DNA of 64,000 bases from Gemmatimonadota bacterium. Its GTDB lineage: Bacteria > Gemmatimonadota > Gemmatimonadetes > Palauibacterales > Palauibacteraceae. Within the stretch, counting starts at the first letter, position 1; each line of letters opens with the position of its first letter. A model generated the notes under the pieces. The model searched no databases. It saw nothing but the letters and a program-made list of their open reading frames with translations, and was not told where the DNA came from. A program made the position numbers and the translations under genes. Positions 1 through 7,194 of the stretch are shown in pieces. The DNA is taken from contig JAGWBR010000001.1 in assembly GCA_021295785.1 (NCBI GenBank), forward strand, positions 1 through 64,000, given 5' to 3'.

Positions 1-60
1 AACCCGGGCCGCTTGTGCGCCGCGTTCGTCACGCACAACCGACTTTCCCCCGAAAGCCCT

Positions 61-429
61 TTATCCACGGCCTGCTAGCTCCTCCAGCAACCAGCGGTTG
101 TTGGCTTCGTCTTCCCCCCACTGCTGTTTCCACTCAGGGGGCGCGAAACGACGGCTCCGCACTCCCGGCGCTCCCCCCAGGTGATCCACGCAGAGCCCGG
201 AATCGTCGGCCAGCGCCGGAATCCCGGCACGCACGTGGAAATAGCGGGCCTTGGACATGGCGTTCAGGGCGAAGGTGTCGAATGGTTCCAGTTCGTCTTC
301 TTCGTCGAGCAGGCGCAGTCCCAGATCGGACGGCGACAGAACCGACACGGGAACTCCGGCCAGAAGGCGGCGGATCTCGGCGAGTTTTCCGCGGTTCCTG
401 GTCGCCACCAAAACGGGCGGTCTGGTCAA
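61..429 (-). pseudogene. rdgB: Truncated RdgB/HAM1 purine NTP pyrophosphatase
   Basis: RdgB/HAM1 enzymes hydrolyse dITP, XTP and dUTP-like nucleotides to keep them out of DNA. The start is probably the TTG at 429, because the conserved N-terminus (VLVATRNRGKLAEIRRLL) begins a few residues later. The catalytic motif ADDSGLCVDHLGG is intact. The reading frame then stops at a TAA after the WLLEELAGRG segment, giving about 122 residues where the family normally has about 190-210. The second half, including the conserved Gly-Phe-Gly-Tyr-Asp-Pro region, is missing. An alternative frame stays open from about position 53 to the window edge, so a frameshift or sequencing error is possible. It lies just downstream of the duplicated membrane protein gene. 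Confidence 0.75.
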
Positions 430-476
430 CGACCGACCCCACGGTGCATTTGGAGCAGCGTCGGGCTGGGAGCCGG

Positions 477-1466
477 TCAGTCCCGCCAGACGGACTCTGA
501 CGTGAGTTGAGAAGCCAGGCCCGGGTAATACCGCTTCAAAAACACCATCATGGCCCCCGCCGAAAGGACGTTGCCGCACAGGATCGACCACCAAGCCAGT
601 TGCTCAAGGACCCAGTTACCCAGAATCGCCACCACGGCCACGAAAAACACTGCCGCAACCGCGAAAAGAATGAACAGGCCAAATATCAGTGGCGGAAACC
701 GGGAGACCTGCTCGGTCAGGCCCGACAGAATCACGCCGAACAACATGAACAGCAGCACATGAGCGACCGAATAGACCAATACAGGTTGCAGCCCAACCAC
801 AACGTCCGCCGCACCGTCGGCACCAAAGAACAGTACCGCGGCCAGGGCGGAGGGTGTGTACAGGGGCCGGCCGGTAACCGAATCCACTATCAGGAACCAG
901 ACGGCCAGTACGCCGGCGCCGATCAGCCCAGTGTAGATGCCGCTGCGCGTGACGTCGTGGGCCCCGAGGAAGGCCATGAGCCCCACCATGCCCGGTTCCC
1001 TTCCAACCCAGCGGAGGTAGGTGAACATGACCGCGCCCGCTGCCGCGTTGCCAAAGAACACGGCCGGCCAATCCGGAGCGGCCAGCACGGTATCGGCGGG
1101 AACACGCGCTACAAGCAGATAGAACAGGACCGAGCAGGCGAACATCCCGTAACCGACTCCAATGAACACGTTCCGCGCCAACCCGATCCACCGGGTAAGC
1201 AGCGAGGCGGCCACTCCCAGCCCGGCCCATGCGCCAAAGTGGATCACGCTGAAGCCCGCCACGACCGGGAAGGTGGGTTCCGTGTCCGCGCTGCCCGTCA
1301 CGGCGCCCCACAGAAACGCTGGGGTGCGCAGGGGGACTCCCTGGCCGAAGTCATAGAACAAGAAGAGAACAGCCAGCGAAGCCCCGGACAGCAGGCCGGC
1401 CTGAAGGCCGTGTCGGATTCGGCGATACAGGTCAGCCCTGTCCGCGCTTCCGTTTCCGGGGGTCAT
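477..1466 (-). CDS. Internally duplicated multi-pass membrane protein, unknown function
   Basis: I do not recognise a named family. The protein has about 329 residues and roughly ten hydrophobic segments. It appears to be two tandem copies of one unit: 'DFGQGVPLRTPAFL' in the first half matches 'DSVTGRPLYTPSAL' in the second. Each is followed by a conserved Ser-Val-Ile/Ala-His helix (FSVIHFGAW and YSVAHVLLF), then a Gly-Asn-containing helix (FFGNAAAGAVMF and LCGNVLSAGAMM). The ATG at 1466 is preferred over GTG 1475 because it forms an ATGA overlap with the stop of the upstream small gene. Its position at the end of the cytochrome oxidase operon suggests a respiratory or assembly role, which is inference. 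Confidence 0.8.
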   Translation of the reverse strand: MTPGNGSADRADLYRRIRHGLQAGLLSGASLAVLFLFYDFGQGVPLRTPAFLWGAVTGSADTEPTFPVVAGFSVIHFGAWAGLGVAASLLTRWIGLARNVFIGVGYGMFACSVLFYLLVARVPADTVLAAPDWPAVFFGNAAAGAVMFTYLRWVGREPGMVGLMAFLGAHDVTRSGIYTGLIGAGVLAVWFLIVDSVTGRPLYTPSALAAVLFFGADGAADVVVGLQPVLVYSVAHVLLFMLFGVILSGLTEQVSRFPPLIFGLFILFAVAAVFFVAVVAILGNWVLEQLAWWSILCGNVLSAGAMMVFLKRYYPGLASQLTSESVWRD

Positions 1467-1708
1467 GTCGACCACTCCGCATCCTCGCCCCGGGAGGCCG
1501 CCGCGGGCCCGCGGTCAGACAGTTCCCACGCTTGTTGCTCTCTCAAGGCGTCCTCCACTTCGCGCTGCCGCTGCCGCCGGATGGCTCGAAAAATCCCCCC
1601 GCCGACCACTGCAAGCAATATATACGGAGTCGCAGCCATTAGAACGAACATCAGGATGTATCCCAACTGTTCACCGGGTGCATGCGCGGCACTCTGGATC
1701 AGCAGCAT
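1463..1708 (-). CDS. Small single-span membrane protein downstream of ctaB
   Basis: This 81-residue protein has one hydrophobic segment at about residues 16-40 (LGYILMFVLMAATPYILLAVVGGG). A basic, charged tail follows (FRAIRRQRQREVEDALREQQ). The likely topology is a short periplasmic N-terminus and a cytoplasmic tail. The ATG start lies 22 bases beyond the ctaB stop, and the 3' end overlaps the next gene by four bases, so it is operon-encoded. I cannot assign a family. Small accessory subunits or assembly factors are common beside haem-copper oxidases, so an oxidase-associated role is plausible but unproven. Confidence 0.7.
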   Translation of the reverse strand: MLLIQSAAHAPGEQLGYILMFVLMAATPYILLAVVGGGIFRAIRRQRQREVEDALREQQAWELSDRGPAAASRGEDAEWST

Positions 1709-1730
1709 GTGACTGCCCGGACGCCTTGGT

Positions 1731-2687
1731 TCACGAGGTGTTCAGTGCCAACACGCCGAAAAGGAGCGGCACGTACAGGATCGTGAGACGGAAGAGCATG
1801 CGCGCGTTCCGGAGGGTCGCCCGCCGGAAGAACACGGCGGCCGCGACAAGCAGCCCGCCGCCCAGCGCCACGGCAGTGGCCGCGTACACCGCACCGCCCA
1901 GCCCAAGCAGGGCCGGCAGCAGGCTCATGGGCAGCAGCGCCAGCGAGAAGGTCAGCGCACTGCGCCCGGCGCTCCCCCGCCCCCGCTGGCCGGTGCCCAG
2001 CATCGGCATCCCGGCCGCCGCGTAGTCCGACCGGAGTATCCAGGCCAAAGCCAGGAAATGCGGAATCTGCCACACGAACATGATCCCGAACAGCGCCATC
2101 CCCCCGGGTCCGAGTCCCCCGGTCGCGGCCGTCCACCCGCCCAGCACGGGGAGCGCCCCAGGTACCGCGCCAACCAGCGTCGCCAGCGAGCTGATCCGCT
2201 TGAGGGGCGTGTAAACGAAGTCATAAATCACGAAGGTGGCCGCCGCCAGGCTGGCGGTGAGCAGGTTGACGGTCGCCGCCAAATACAAAACGCCGGCCCC
2301 GGCGAGCACGCCGGCAAGAACGCGGGCCGGTCCGGGCTCCAGGCGACCCGCGGGCAGGGGCCGGTGGCGGGTCCTGGCCATCAACCCGTCCACGTCTCGC
2401 TCGAGCACGTGGTTCATGGCGCTGGTGCCCGCGGCGACGAGCGCGGTACCCAGAAGCAAGTTGAACAGGGTGGAGAGCTGCGCGGTAAAGGAGTCGGTCG
2501 CGCCGCCCACTGCCCCTGCGGAGAGCCCCAGGGATCTCGTGCCGAGCAAAAACCCCGCCGCGGTGGTAACCAGCACCATCGCCGTGATCCGGGGCTTGGC
2601 AAGTTCCAGATAATCTCTCAAGGCCCCCGCGGAACCGCCCGAGCGCACCGCGCGGGCCGCAACCGGCGCGGTGGTTGTGCGGAACAT
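1731..2687 (-). CDS. ctaB: Protoheme IX farnesyltransferase (haem O synthase)
   Basis: CtaB/CyoE transfers a farnesyl group from farnesyl diphosphate to haem B, producing haem O, the precursor of haem A for the neighbouring aa3 oxidase. It is an integral membrane UbiA-family prenyltransferase. The first Asp-rich prenyl-diphosphate site is visible as NHVLERDVDGLMARTRHRPLP, followed by the YDFVYTPLKR motif typical of the family. About eight to nine hydrophobic helices are present, and the length (318 residues) is normal. It follows the subunit IV gene by nine bases in the cta operon. No CtaA (haem O to haem A) gene is present in the window. Confidence 0.95.
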   Translation of the reverse strand: MFRTTTAPVAARAVRSGGSAGALRDYLELAKPRITAMVLVTTAAGFLLGTRSLGLSAGAVGGATDSFTAQLSTLFNLLLGTALVAAGTSAMNHVLERDVDGLMARTRHRPLPAGRLEPGPARVLAGVLAGAGVLYLAATVNLLTASLAAATFVIYDFVYTPLKRISSLATLVGAVPGALPVLGGWTAATGGLGPGGMALFGIMFVWQIPHFLALAWILRSDYAAAGMPMLGTGQRGRGSAGRSALTFSLALLPMSLLPALLGLGGAVYAATAVALGGGLLVAAAVFFRRATLRNARMLFRLTILYVPLLFGVLALNTS

Positions 2688-2695
2688 GCCTTTTC

Positions 2696-2977
2696 CTACA
2701 CGTACTCCATCATGATGATGACAATCATGATCGCGACGGCCGGAAGCGGAGCCAGGGCGACCAGTCGCAACCGGTTTGGCTCAAACTTCAGGTGCATGTA
2801 GTAGAGGGCCACCAGCAGGGCCTTCCAGCTTGCCATGATCAGCAAGCTGGTGACGATCATCCATTTTTCGAGGAAGTCAAGGTAAATGACACCCACTTCC
2901 GCTGCAGTGAGGAGGGCCAGATACAGCCAAATGAGCATGTAGCGGGGGTGGGAGTGCTCGCCAGCTCCAGCAGTCAT
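2696..2977 (-). CDS. Cytochrome c oxidase subunit IV (prokaryotic type)
   Basis: This 93-residue protein has three hydrophobic segments (IWLYLALLTAAEVGVIYL, MIVTSLLIMASWKALLVAL and ALAPLPAVAIMIVIIMM). The motif YYMHLKFE is characteristic of bacterial COX4-type small subunits (CtaF/CoxD). The start is ATG 2977: it is preceded by AAGGAG at a suitable distance, and an upstream extension of the frame has no similarity to the family. The protein stabilises the aa3 oxidase core and is not catalytic. It lies between ctaE and ctaB in a collinear operon. Confidence 0.88.
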   Translation of the reverse strand: MTAGAGEHSHPRYMLIWLYLALLTAAEVGVIYLDFLEKWMIVTSLLIMASWKALLVALYYMHLKFEPNRLRLVALAPLPAVAIMIVIIMMEYV

Positions 2978-3048
2978 ACGATAGCTCCTTCGCCGGATCG
3001 GTTGGGCAGTTGCGTGTCGGCCGCGCAGTCGGAAATCGGCCAGCGCGC

Positions 3049-3684
3049 TCAGATCAGGTAAACGATGGTGAACAGGATAATCCAAACGAGGTCAACGAAA
3101 TGCCAATACAGGCCCAGGATTTCGATCCCGCGGGAATTCCCGCCGCTCCAGTGACCGCGGTAGGCCCGGATCGTGGCCCACCCCAGGCAAATCACGCCCA
3201 GAAGAACGTGGAACCCGTGAAACCCGGTCATGGTGTAGAAAGTTGAGCCGTAGAGGATTGAGCATGTCTCCTCTACGCCGTTGCGCACCACCACGCAGTT
3301 GGACGGCGTGAAGTGGTGGTTGATCAATTCGTTGTATTCGTAGACCTGCACGCCCAGGAAACCGGCCCCGATCAGGGTGGTGGCGAGGAGCCATTTCTTG
3401 ATGCCCTGGTCGTCGTGTGCCTGGGCCGCCGCAAAGGCCTTGACCATGGTTACCGAACTGCAAATCAGCAGGAAGGTGTTGAACGCCGTGATGTTCACGG
3501 CCAGCACTTCGGCGGGCTCGGGCCAGGTGTTCTCCAGCGCCCCGAACCGCAGGACGATATACGAACCGATCAGGCCCGCGAAGAACATCACTTCGGAGCA
3601 CAGGAACACCCACATCCCAACCTTCTGGGTGTAGACATCCAGTCCCCTCTCGGGGGGCCTGTTCACCGCCGCGGCATGCGCCAT
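3049..3684 (-). CDS. ctaE: Cytochrome c oxidase subunit III
   Basis: Subunit III (CoxC/CtaE) supports proton uptake and protects the catalytic core of aa3 oxidases. The 211-residue protein has about five helices, as expected for the shorter bacterial form. Family hallmarks are GMWVFLCSEVMFFAGLIGSY near the N-terminus, FYTMTGFHGFHVLLG, and a C-terminal YWHFVDLVWIILFTIVYL. It lies 48 bases downstream of ctaD and upstream of the subunit IV gene. An insertion with two cysteines (SNCVVVRNGVEETCS) in the loop before the GFHGFHV helix is unusual; it may form a periplasmic disulphide. Confidence 0.95.
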   Translation of the reverse strand: MAHAAAVNRPPERGLDVYTQKVGMWVFLCSEVMFFAGLIGSYIVLRFGALENTWPEPAEVLAVNITAFNTFLLICSSVTMVKAFAAAQAHDDQGIKKWLLATTLIGAGFLGVQVYEYNELINHHFTPSNCVVVRNGVEETCSILYGSTFYTMTGFHGFHVLLGVICLGWATIRAYRGHWSGGNSRGIEILGLYWHFVDLVWIILFTIVYLI

Positions 3685-3732
3685 AACGTCAGTTCCCTTT
3701 GCCTTGATTCAATGTGTGTTGCGTGTTACGGT

Positions 3733-5526
3733 TCAGTGCGAGCCCGCGGCCGGGGTCACCACGTCGGGCCGCTCGTTCTGTCCCAGCCAGTCCTTGTCGG
3801 TCACGTCGGGATGGCTGTACTCGTGCGGACCGTGGTAGACCACGGGGATCTCGGACCAGTTGCCGTGCTTCGGCGGCGACGGTACCGACCATTCCAGAGT
3901 GGAGGCACCCCACGGGTTGTCGGGGGCCTTCTCGCCCTTCCAGATGCTCCAGAAGAAGTTGAAGGCGAACAGGAACCCGGAAGCAAACAACCCGACGGCG
4001 GCGATCGTGATGATCTGGTTGGTGGCGCCGATCCCCTCCAGGTGCTGGTACCCGGTCCAGTCGTATATCCGCCGCATCATCCCCGCCATGCCCACTCCGT
4101 GCATGGGGAAGAACACGACGTTGAACAGGACCAGCGTGAGCCAGAAGTGGATCTTGCCCAGGGTCTCGTTCATCATCCTCCCGAACATCTTGGGGAACCA
4201 GAAATAGATGGCCCCGAAGAGCGCGAACAGGCTCCCGCCAAAAAGCACGTAGTGGATGTGGGCGACAATGAAGTAGGTGTCGTGGATGTAGATGTCGACC
4301 GGAGTCGAGGCCATGAACACGCCCGACAGCCCGCCGATCGCGAACATCGCGACGAAGCCCACCGCGAACAGCATGGCGGAGTGCAACTGCAGGTTCCCCC
4401 GCCACATTGTCCCCATCCAGTTGAACGTCTTAATGGCCGAGGGGACGGCGATGAACAGCGTGGAGACCGTGAACGCGAGCCCCAGAGCGGGGTTCATGCC
4501 GCTTTGGAACATGTGGTGGCCCCAAACGATGAACCCGAGGAACGCGATTGAAATGAGCGCCCAGACCATGGCCTTGTAACCGAACACCGGTTTGCGCGAC
4601 CCAACCGCGAGGATCTCGGACGTGAAACCCATCGCGGGGAGGATCAGGATGTACACCTCGGGGTGCCCGAAGAACCAGAAAAGGTGCTGCCACAGCAGTG
4701 GCTGGCCCGAAAGAGCGTCACCGGCCGCGTTGGACGGGATAAAGAAGCTTGTCCCGATGGTCTGGTCGAAGATCAGCATGATGCCCGCGGCCGACAGCAC
4801 GGGCATGGCCAGCAGGCCGAGGATCGCGGTGATGAACAGGGCCCACACGGTCAGCGGCATCCGGAACCACGTCATGCCCGGCGCCCGCATGTTGATGACC
4901 GTGGTGATGTAATTGACCGATCCCAGAATTGACGAGAGCCCCACAAACACGAGGGCGATCAGCCAGAGAATCTGCCCCATCTCCACACCGGTCAAGTCAG
5001 GACGGGCGCTGAGTGGTGCGTAAAGCGTCCAGCCGGCCCCCGCCGCCCCGCCCACCACGAAGAAGCTGGCCAGCGTCAGGATTCCGGCCGGCACCATGGT
5101 CCAGAACGAGAGCATGTTGAGCCGAGGGAACGCCATGTCGTGAGCGCCCAGCTGGAGCGGAATCAGGAAGTTGGCCCAAACGCCCACCAGCATCGGCATG
5201 ATGGCCAGAAACACCATCACGGAGCCGTGCATGGTGACCAGGGCGTTGTAGAACTCGGGCAACATGTATGCCCCGTCGGTGGCCTTGGCGACCATCGTTT
5301 CGGGCAGGATCCCGCCCAGCGTAAGCGGCTCGGTGGGCCAGGCGATCTGCTGGCGCATCAAGACGGCCAGCAATCCCCCGATCATCAAGAAGAACAGCGT
5401 GTAGAAGAGGAACTGGGCGGCGATGACCTTGTGGTCGGTCGAGAACAGGTATTTCCGGAGGAACGACTGTGGGTGCGCCTCCTCGATGACGGCGCGGCCC
5501 GTGGGTTCGGCTATCGCTGTCGCCAT
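3733..5526 (-). CDS. ctaD: Cytochrome c oxidase subunit I (A1-type haem-copper oxidase)
   Basis: The catalytic subunit reduces O2 to water and pumps protons. All cofactor ligands are visible: His100 for low-spin haem, His288 with Tyr292 in the GHPEVYILI motif (CuB and cross-linked Tyr), His337-His338 (WGHHMF, CuB), and His423 and His425 (VAHIHYV, haems a3 and a). Glu290 in HPEVY marks an A1-type D-channel; Asp130 and Lys318 occupy the D- and K-channel entrance positions. The start is ATG 5526, with GGAGG eight bases upstream and one base beyond the ctaC stop. The product of 597 residues ends in a normal C-terminal extension. Confidence 0.97.
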   Translation of the reverse strand: MATAIAEPTGRAVIEEAHPQSFLRKYLFSTDHKVIAAQFLFYTLFFLMIGGLLAVLMRQQIAWPTEPLTLGGILPETMVAKATDGAYMLPEFYNALVTMHGSVMVFLAIMPMLVGVWANFLIPLQLGAHDMAFPRLNMLSFWTMVPAGILTLASFFVVGGAAGAGWTLYAPLSARPDLTGVEMGQILWLIALVFVGLSSILGSVNYITTVINMRAPGMTWFRMPLTVWALFITAILGLLAMPVLSAAGIMLIFDQTIGTSFFIPSNAAGDALSGQPLLWQHLFWFFGHPEVYILILPAMGFTSEILAVGSRKPVFGYKAMVWALISIAFLGFIVWGHHMFQSGMNPALGLAFTVSTLFIAVPSAIKTFNWMGTMWRGNLQLHSAMLFAVGFVAMFAIGGLSGVFMASTPVDIYIHDTYFIVAHIHYVLFGGSLFALFGAIYFWFPKMFGRMMNETLGKIHFWLTLVLFNVVFFPMHGVGMAGMMRRIYDWTGYQHLEGIGATNQIITIAAVGLFASGFLFAFNFFWSIWKGEKAPDNPWGASTLEWSVPSPPKHGNWSEIPVVYHGPHEYSHPDVTDKDWLGQNERPDVVTPAAGSH

Positions 5527-5527
5527 G

Positions 5528-6205
5528 TCATTCGCCTCCGTTCTCGGCGACCTGGCTTGCTTGCCAGGCATCGAAATCAGCGCGAGCGTGGGCCGTCACG
5601 CTGGCCTCCATCCGGTAGTGGCCGAGCCCGCACAGCTCCGCGCAAGCTATCTCGAACTGCCCCGGTTCCCGCGAGTCAAACCAGATTCTGATGTTGTCCA
5701 TCCCGGGCACCGCGTCTTGTTTGACGCGTAGTTCCGGGATGAAGAACGAGTGAATCACGTCTTCCGACCGCAGGTTGACGATGACGTTTTCCCCGGCGGG
5801 AAAATGGAACTGGTTTCGCACCTCGAAGTCGTCGGAAGTGCCCAGCACCTCGTCGACCCCGGGATAGACCACGTTCCACTCGAACTGCTTGCCGATCACG
5901 GTGAATTCCAGTGCGTCTTCGGGAAACTTGTTCTCGTTCTTGATGTCGTCCCAGACCATCGCCGAGTAACCGCCAAGCACGACGATGATCACCGCGGGAA
6001 TCACGGTCCAGACTACTTCGAGTCGGTTGGAGCCGTGTGTGTAGTGCGCCCGGCGGGAAGGCGTCCCGCGGTAGCGAACGAGGAACCAGATGATTCCGCC
6101 CTCGACCAGGACGAATGCCAGGCCGGTAAGGCCCAGGATGATCCAAAACAGCTGATCGATCACGTCGCCGTGCGTCGAAAAATTGGGGGGAAGCGACCAA
6201 TCCAC
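5528..6205 (-). CDS. ctaC: Cytochrome c oxidase subunit II (CuA)
   Basis: CtaC accepts electrons from cytochrome c at a periplasmic binuclear CuA centre. The GTG at 6205 is chosen because AAAGGAG lies eight bases upstream and because the longer frame adds 29 residues unlike any subunit II. The 225-residue product has two transmembrane helices (about 17-43 and 64-86). A cupredoxin domain follows, with CuA ligands His152, Cys188, Glu190, Cys192, His196 and Met199 in the CAELCGLGHYRM motif. The aromatic QFEW electron-entry motif is present. There is no fused cytochrome c domain, so a separate cytochrome c donor is required; several are encoded just upstream. Confidence 0.95.
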   Translation of the reverse strand: MDWSLPPNFSTHGDVIDQLFWIILGLTGLAFVLVEGGIIWFLVRYRGTPSRRAHYTHGSNRLEVVWTVIPAVIIVVLGGYSAMVWDDIKNENKFPEDALEFTVIGKQFEWNVVYPGVDEVLGTSDDFEVRNQFHFPAGENVIVNLRSEDVIHSFFIPELRVKQDAVPGMDNIRIWFDSREPGQFEIACAELCGLGHYRMEASVTAHARADFDAWQASQVAENGGE

Positions 6206-6245
6206 GGGCTCTACTCCTTTGGGGCGAGTCCTGATTGAACCGGAG

Positions 6246-6295
6246 TCATGATGTGGTTGGGGGGCGGCGGCCGTGATGCCGCCGCCCCCCATGAC
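6246..6295 (-). other. Strong GC-rich inverted repeat between cupredoxin gene and ctaC
   Basis: Positions 6259-6270 (GGGGGGCGGCGG) pair perfectly with 6279-6290 (CCGCCGCCCCCC) around an eight-base loop. An outer GTCAT/ATGAC pair at 6245-6249 and 6291-6295 extends the symmetry. On the minus-strand transcript the hairpin falls right after the cupredoxin-like gene and before ctaC. No U-tract follows, so it is not a classical intrinsic terminator. It could stabilise the upstream mRNA 3' end, attenuate transcription, or separate the accessory cytochrome module from the oxidase genes. Confidence 0.6.
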
Positions 6296-6301
6296 TGTTC
6301 G

Positions 6302-7171
6302 TTACTGCTGAGCTCTGTTGAAGACCACTTCGTCGGAGCCGTGGTGGATCACCAGCGGTTCGCCGACCAGGTGTCCCGCCATCTGGAGCCCCGTATGGTC
6401 GAAATCGGCCATTGTGGTCTCGCCGGCAGTGACCGTGACTTCCATTCCCATGGTTCCGTACTGCTCGTGCCACGCGGTCATGGTGTACGTGCCGGCGGGG
6501 ACATTGGAGATGGTGAACATCCCGCCGTCGCCCGAGACGCCGAAGTACGGGTGATCAACTACTCCGACGAACGCCTCCATCCAACCGTGAACATCGCAGC
6601 GCAGGGGCACCATTACCTCCGCCACGGCAAACGACTGCCGACTGGTGATCCCCGCGCGGGGCTGGCTGATGTTGAATCCGCGGTTTTCGGTTGGAGTTGC
6701 ATTGATGTTGTGGAGCAGATTGTCGCTGTTTGTAATCTCGATGGTCTGCCCTGCCTGGACGCCCATGACGTGCGGCGCGTAGCGGCAGTTGGTCTGGTCC
6801 AGGGTTGCCGCGCCGTACGGGGCGGGAGCATCCATGACCCCGGCGCTCAGGTACACGAACACGTTGGCGAGTCCGCCGCCGTTTACGACGACCGACTGCA
6901 TCATCGGGCCTTCGTCTCCAAATCCGGCCGCACAGTCTGGCTCGGCCGACATGTCAATCGCCTCCATTGCAGGTGCGTCGCCCGAGAAGTTGATCGTGCC
7001 CGAAATCGTGCCGACCGTGGAGGGATCAATGGCGGCTACTTCGGCGGCGGCCTCACCCCCGCTCTCACCATTGCCTGCGTCTGCGTCGCCCCCGTCGCTT
7101 CCACCGCAAGCGGCGTAAAGCACACCCGTTAGAAGCGCCGCCGCGACCCTGCTCCGATAATCAAAACGCAT
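6302..7171 (-). CDS. Cupredoxin-like lipoprotein with possible blue-copper site
   Basis: The 289-residue protein begins at ATG 7171, preceded by a GGAGAGGA sequence. A signal peptide ends in a lipobox-like YAAC, so the protein is probably lipid-anchored and extracytoplasmic. An Asp/Gly/Glu-rich linker follows. The core resembles the plastocyanin-like/carboxypeptidase-regulatory domain family: possible type I copper ligands are His in NLLHNINA and Cys, His and Met in CDVHGWM. The spacing Cys-x2-His-x2-Met is shorter than in classical plastocyanin. A beta-sandwich (VPAGTYTMTAWHE) completes it. It sits between the c-type cytochrome genes and ctaC, so it may shuttle electrons between them; that role is inferred. 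Confidence 0.7.
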   Translation of the reverse strand: MRFDYRSRVAAALLTGVLYAACGGSDGGDADAGNGESGGEAAAEVAAIDPSTVGTISGTINFSGDAPAMEAIDMSAEPDCAAGFGDEGPMMQSVVVNGGGLANVFVYLSAGVMDAPAPYGAATLDQTNCRYAPHVMGVQAGQTIEITNSDNLLHNINATPTENRGFNISQPRAGITSRQSFAVAEVMVPLRCDVHGWMEAFVGVVDHPYFGVSGDGGMFTISNVPAGTYTMTAWHEQYGTMGMEVTVTAGETTMADFDHTGLQMAGHLVGEPLVIHHGSDEVVFNRAQQ

Positions 7172-7194
7172 GTATCCTCTCCGTCGTCTGTTGT

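Noticed and set aside
61-429. rdgB as a selenoprotein gene
   Set aside because: The interrupting codon is TAA, not TGA.
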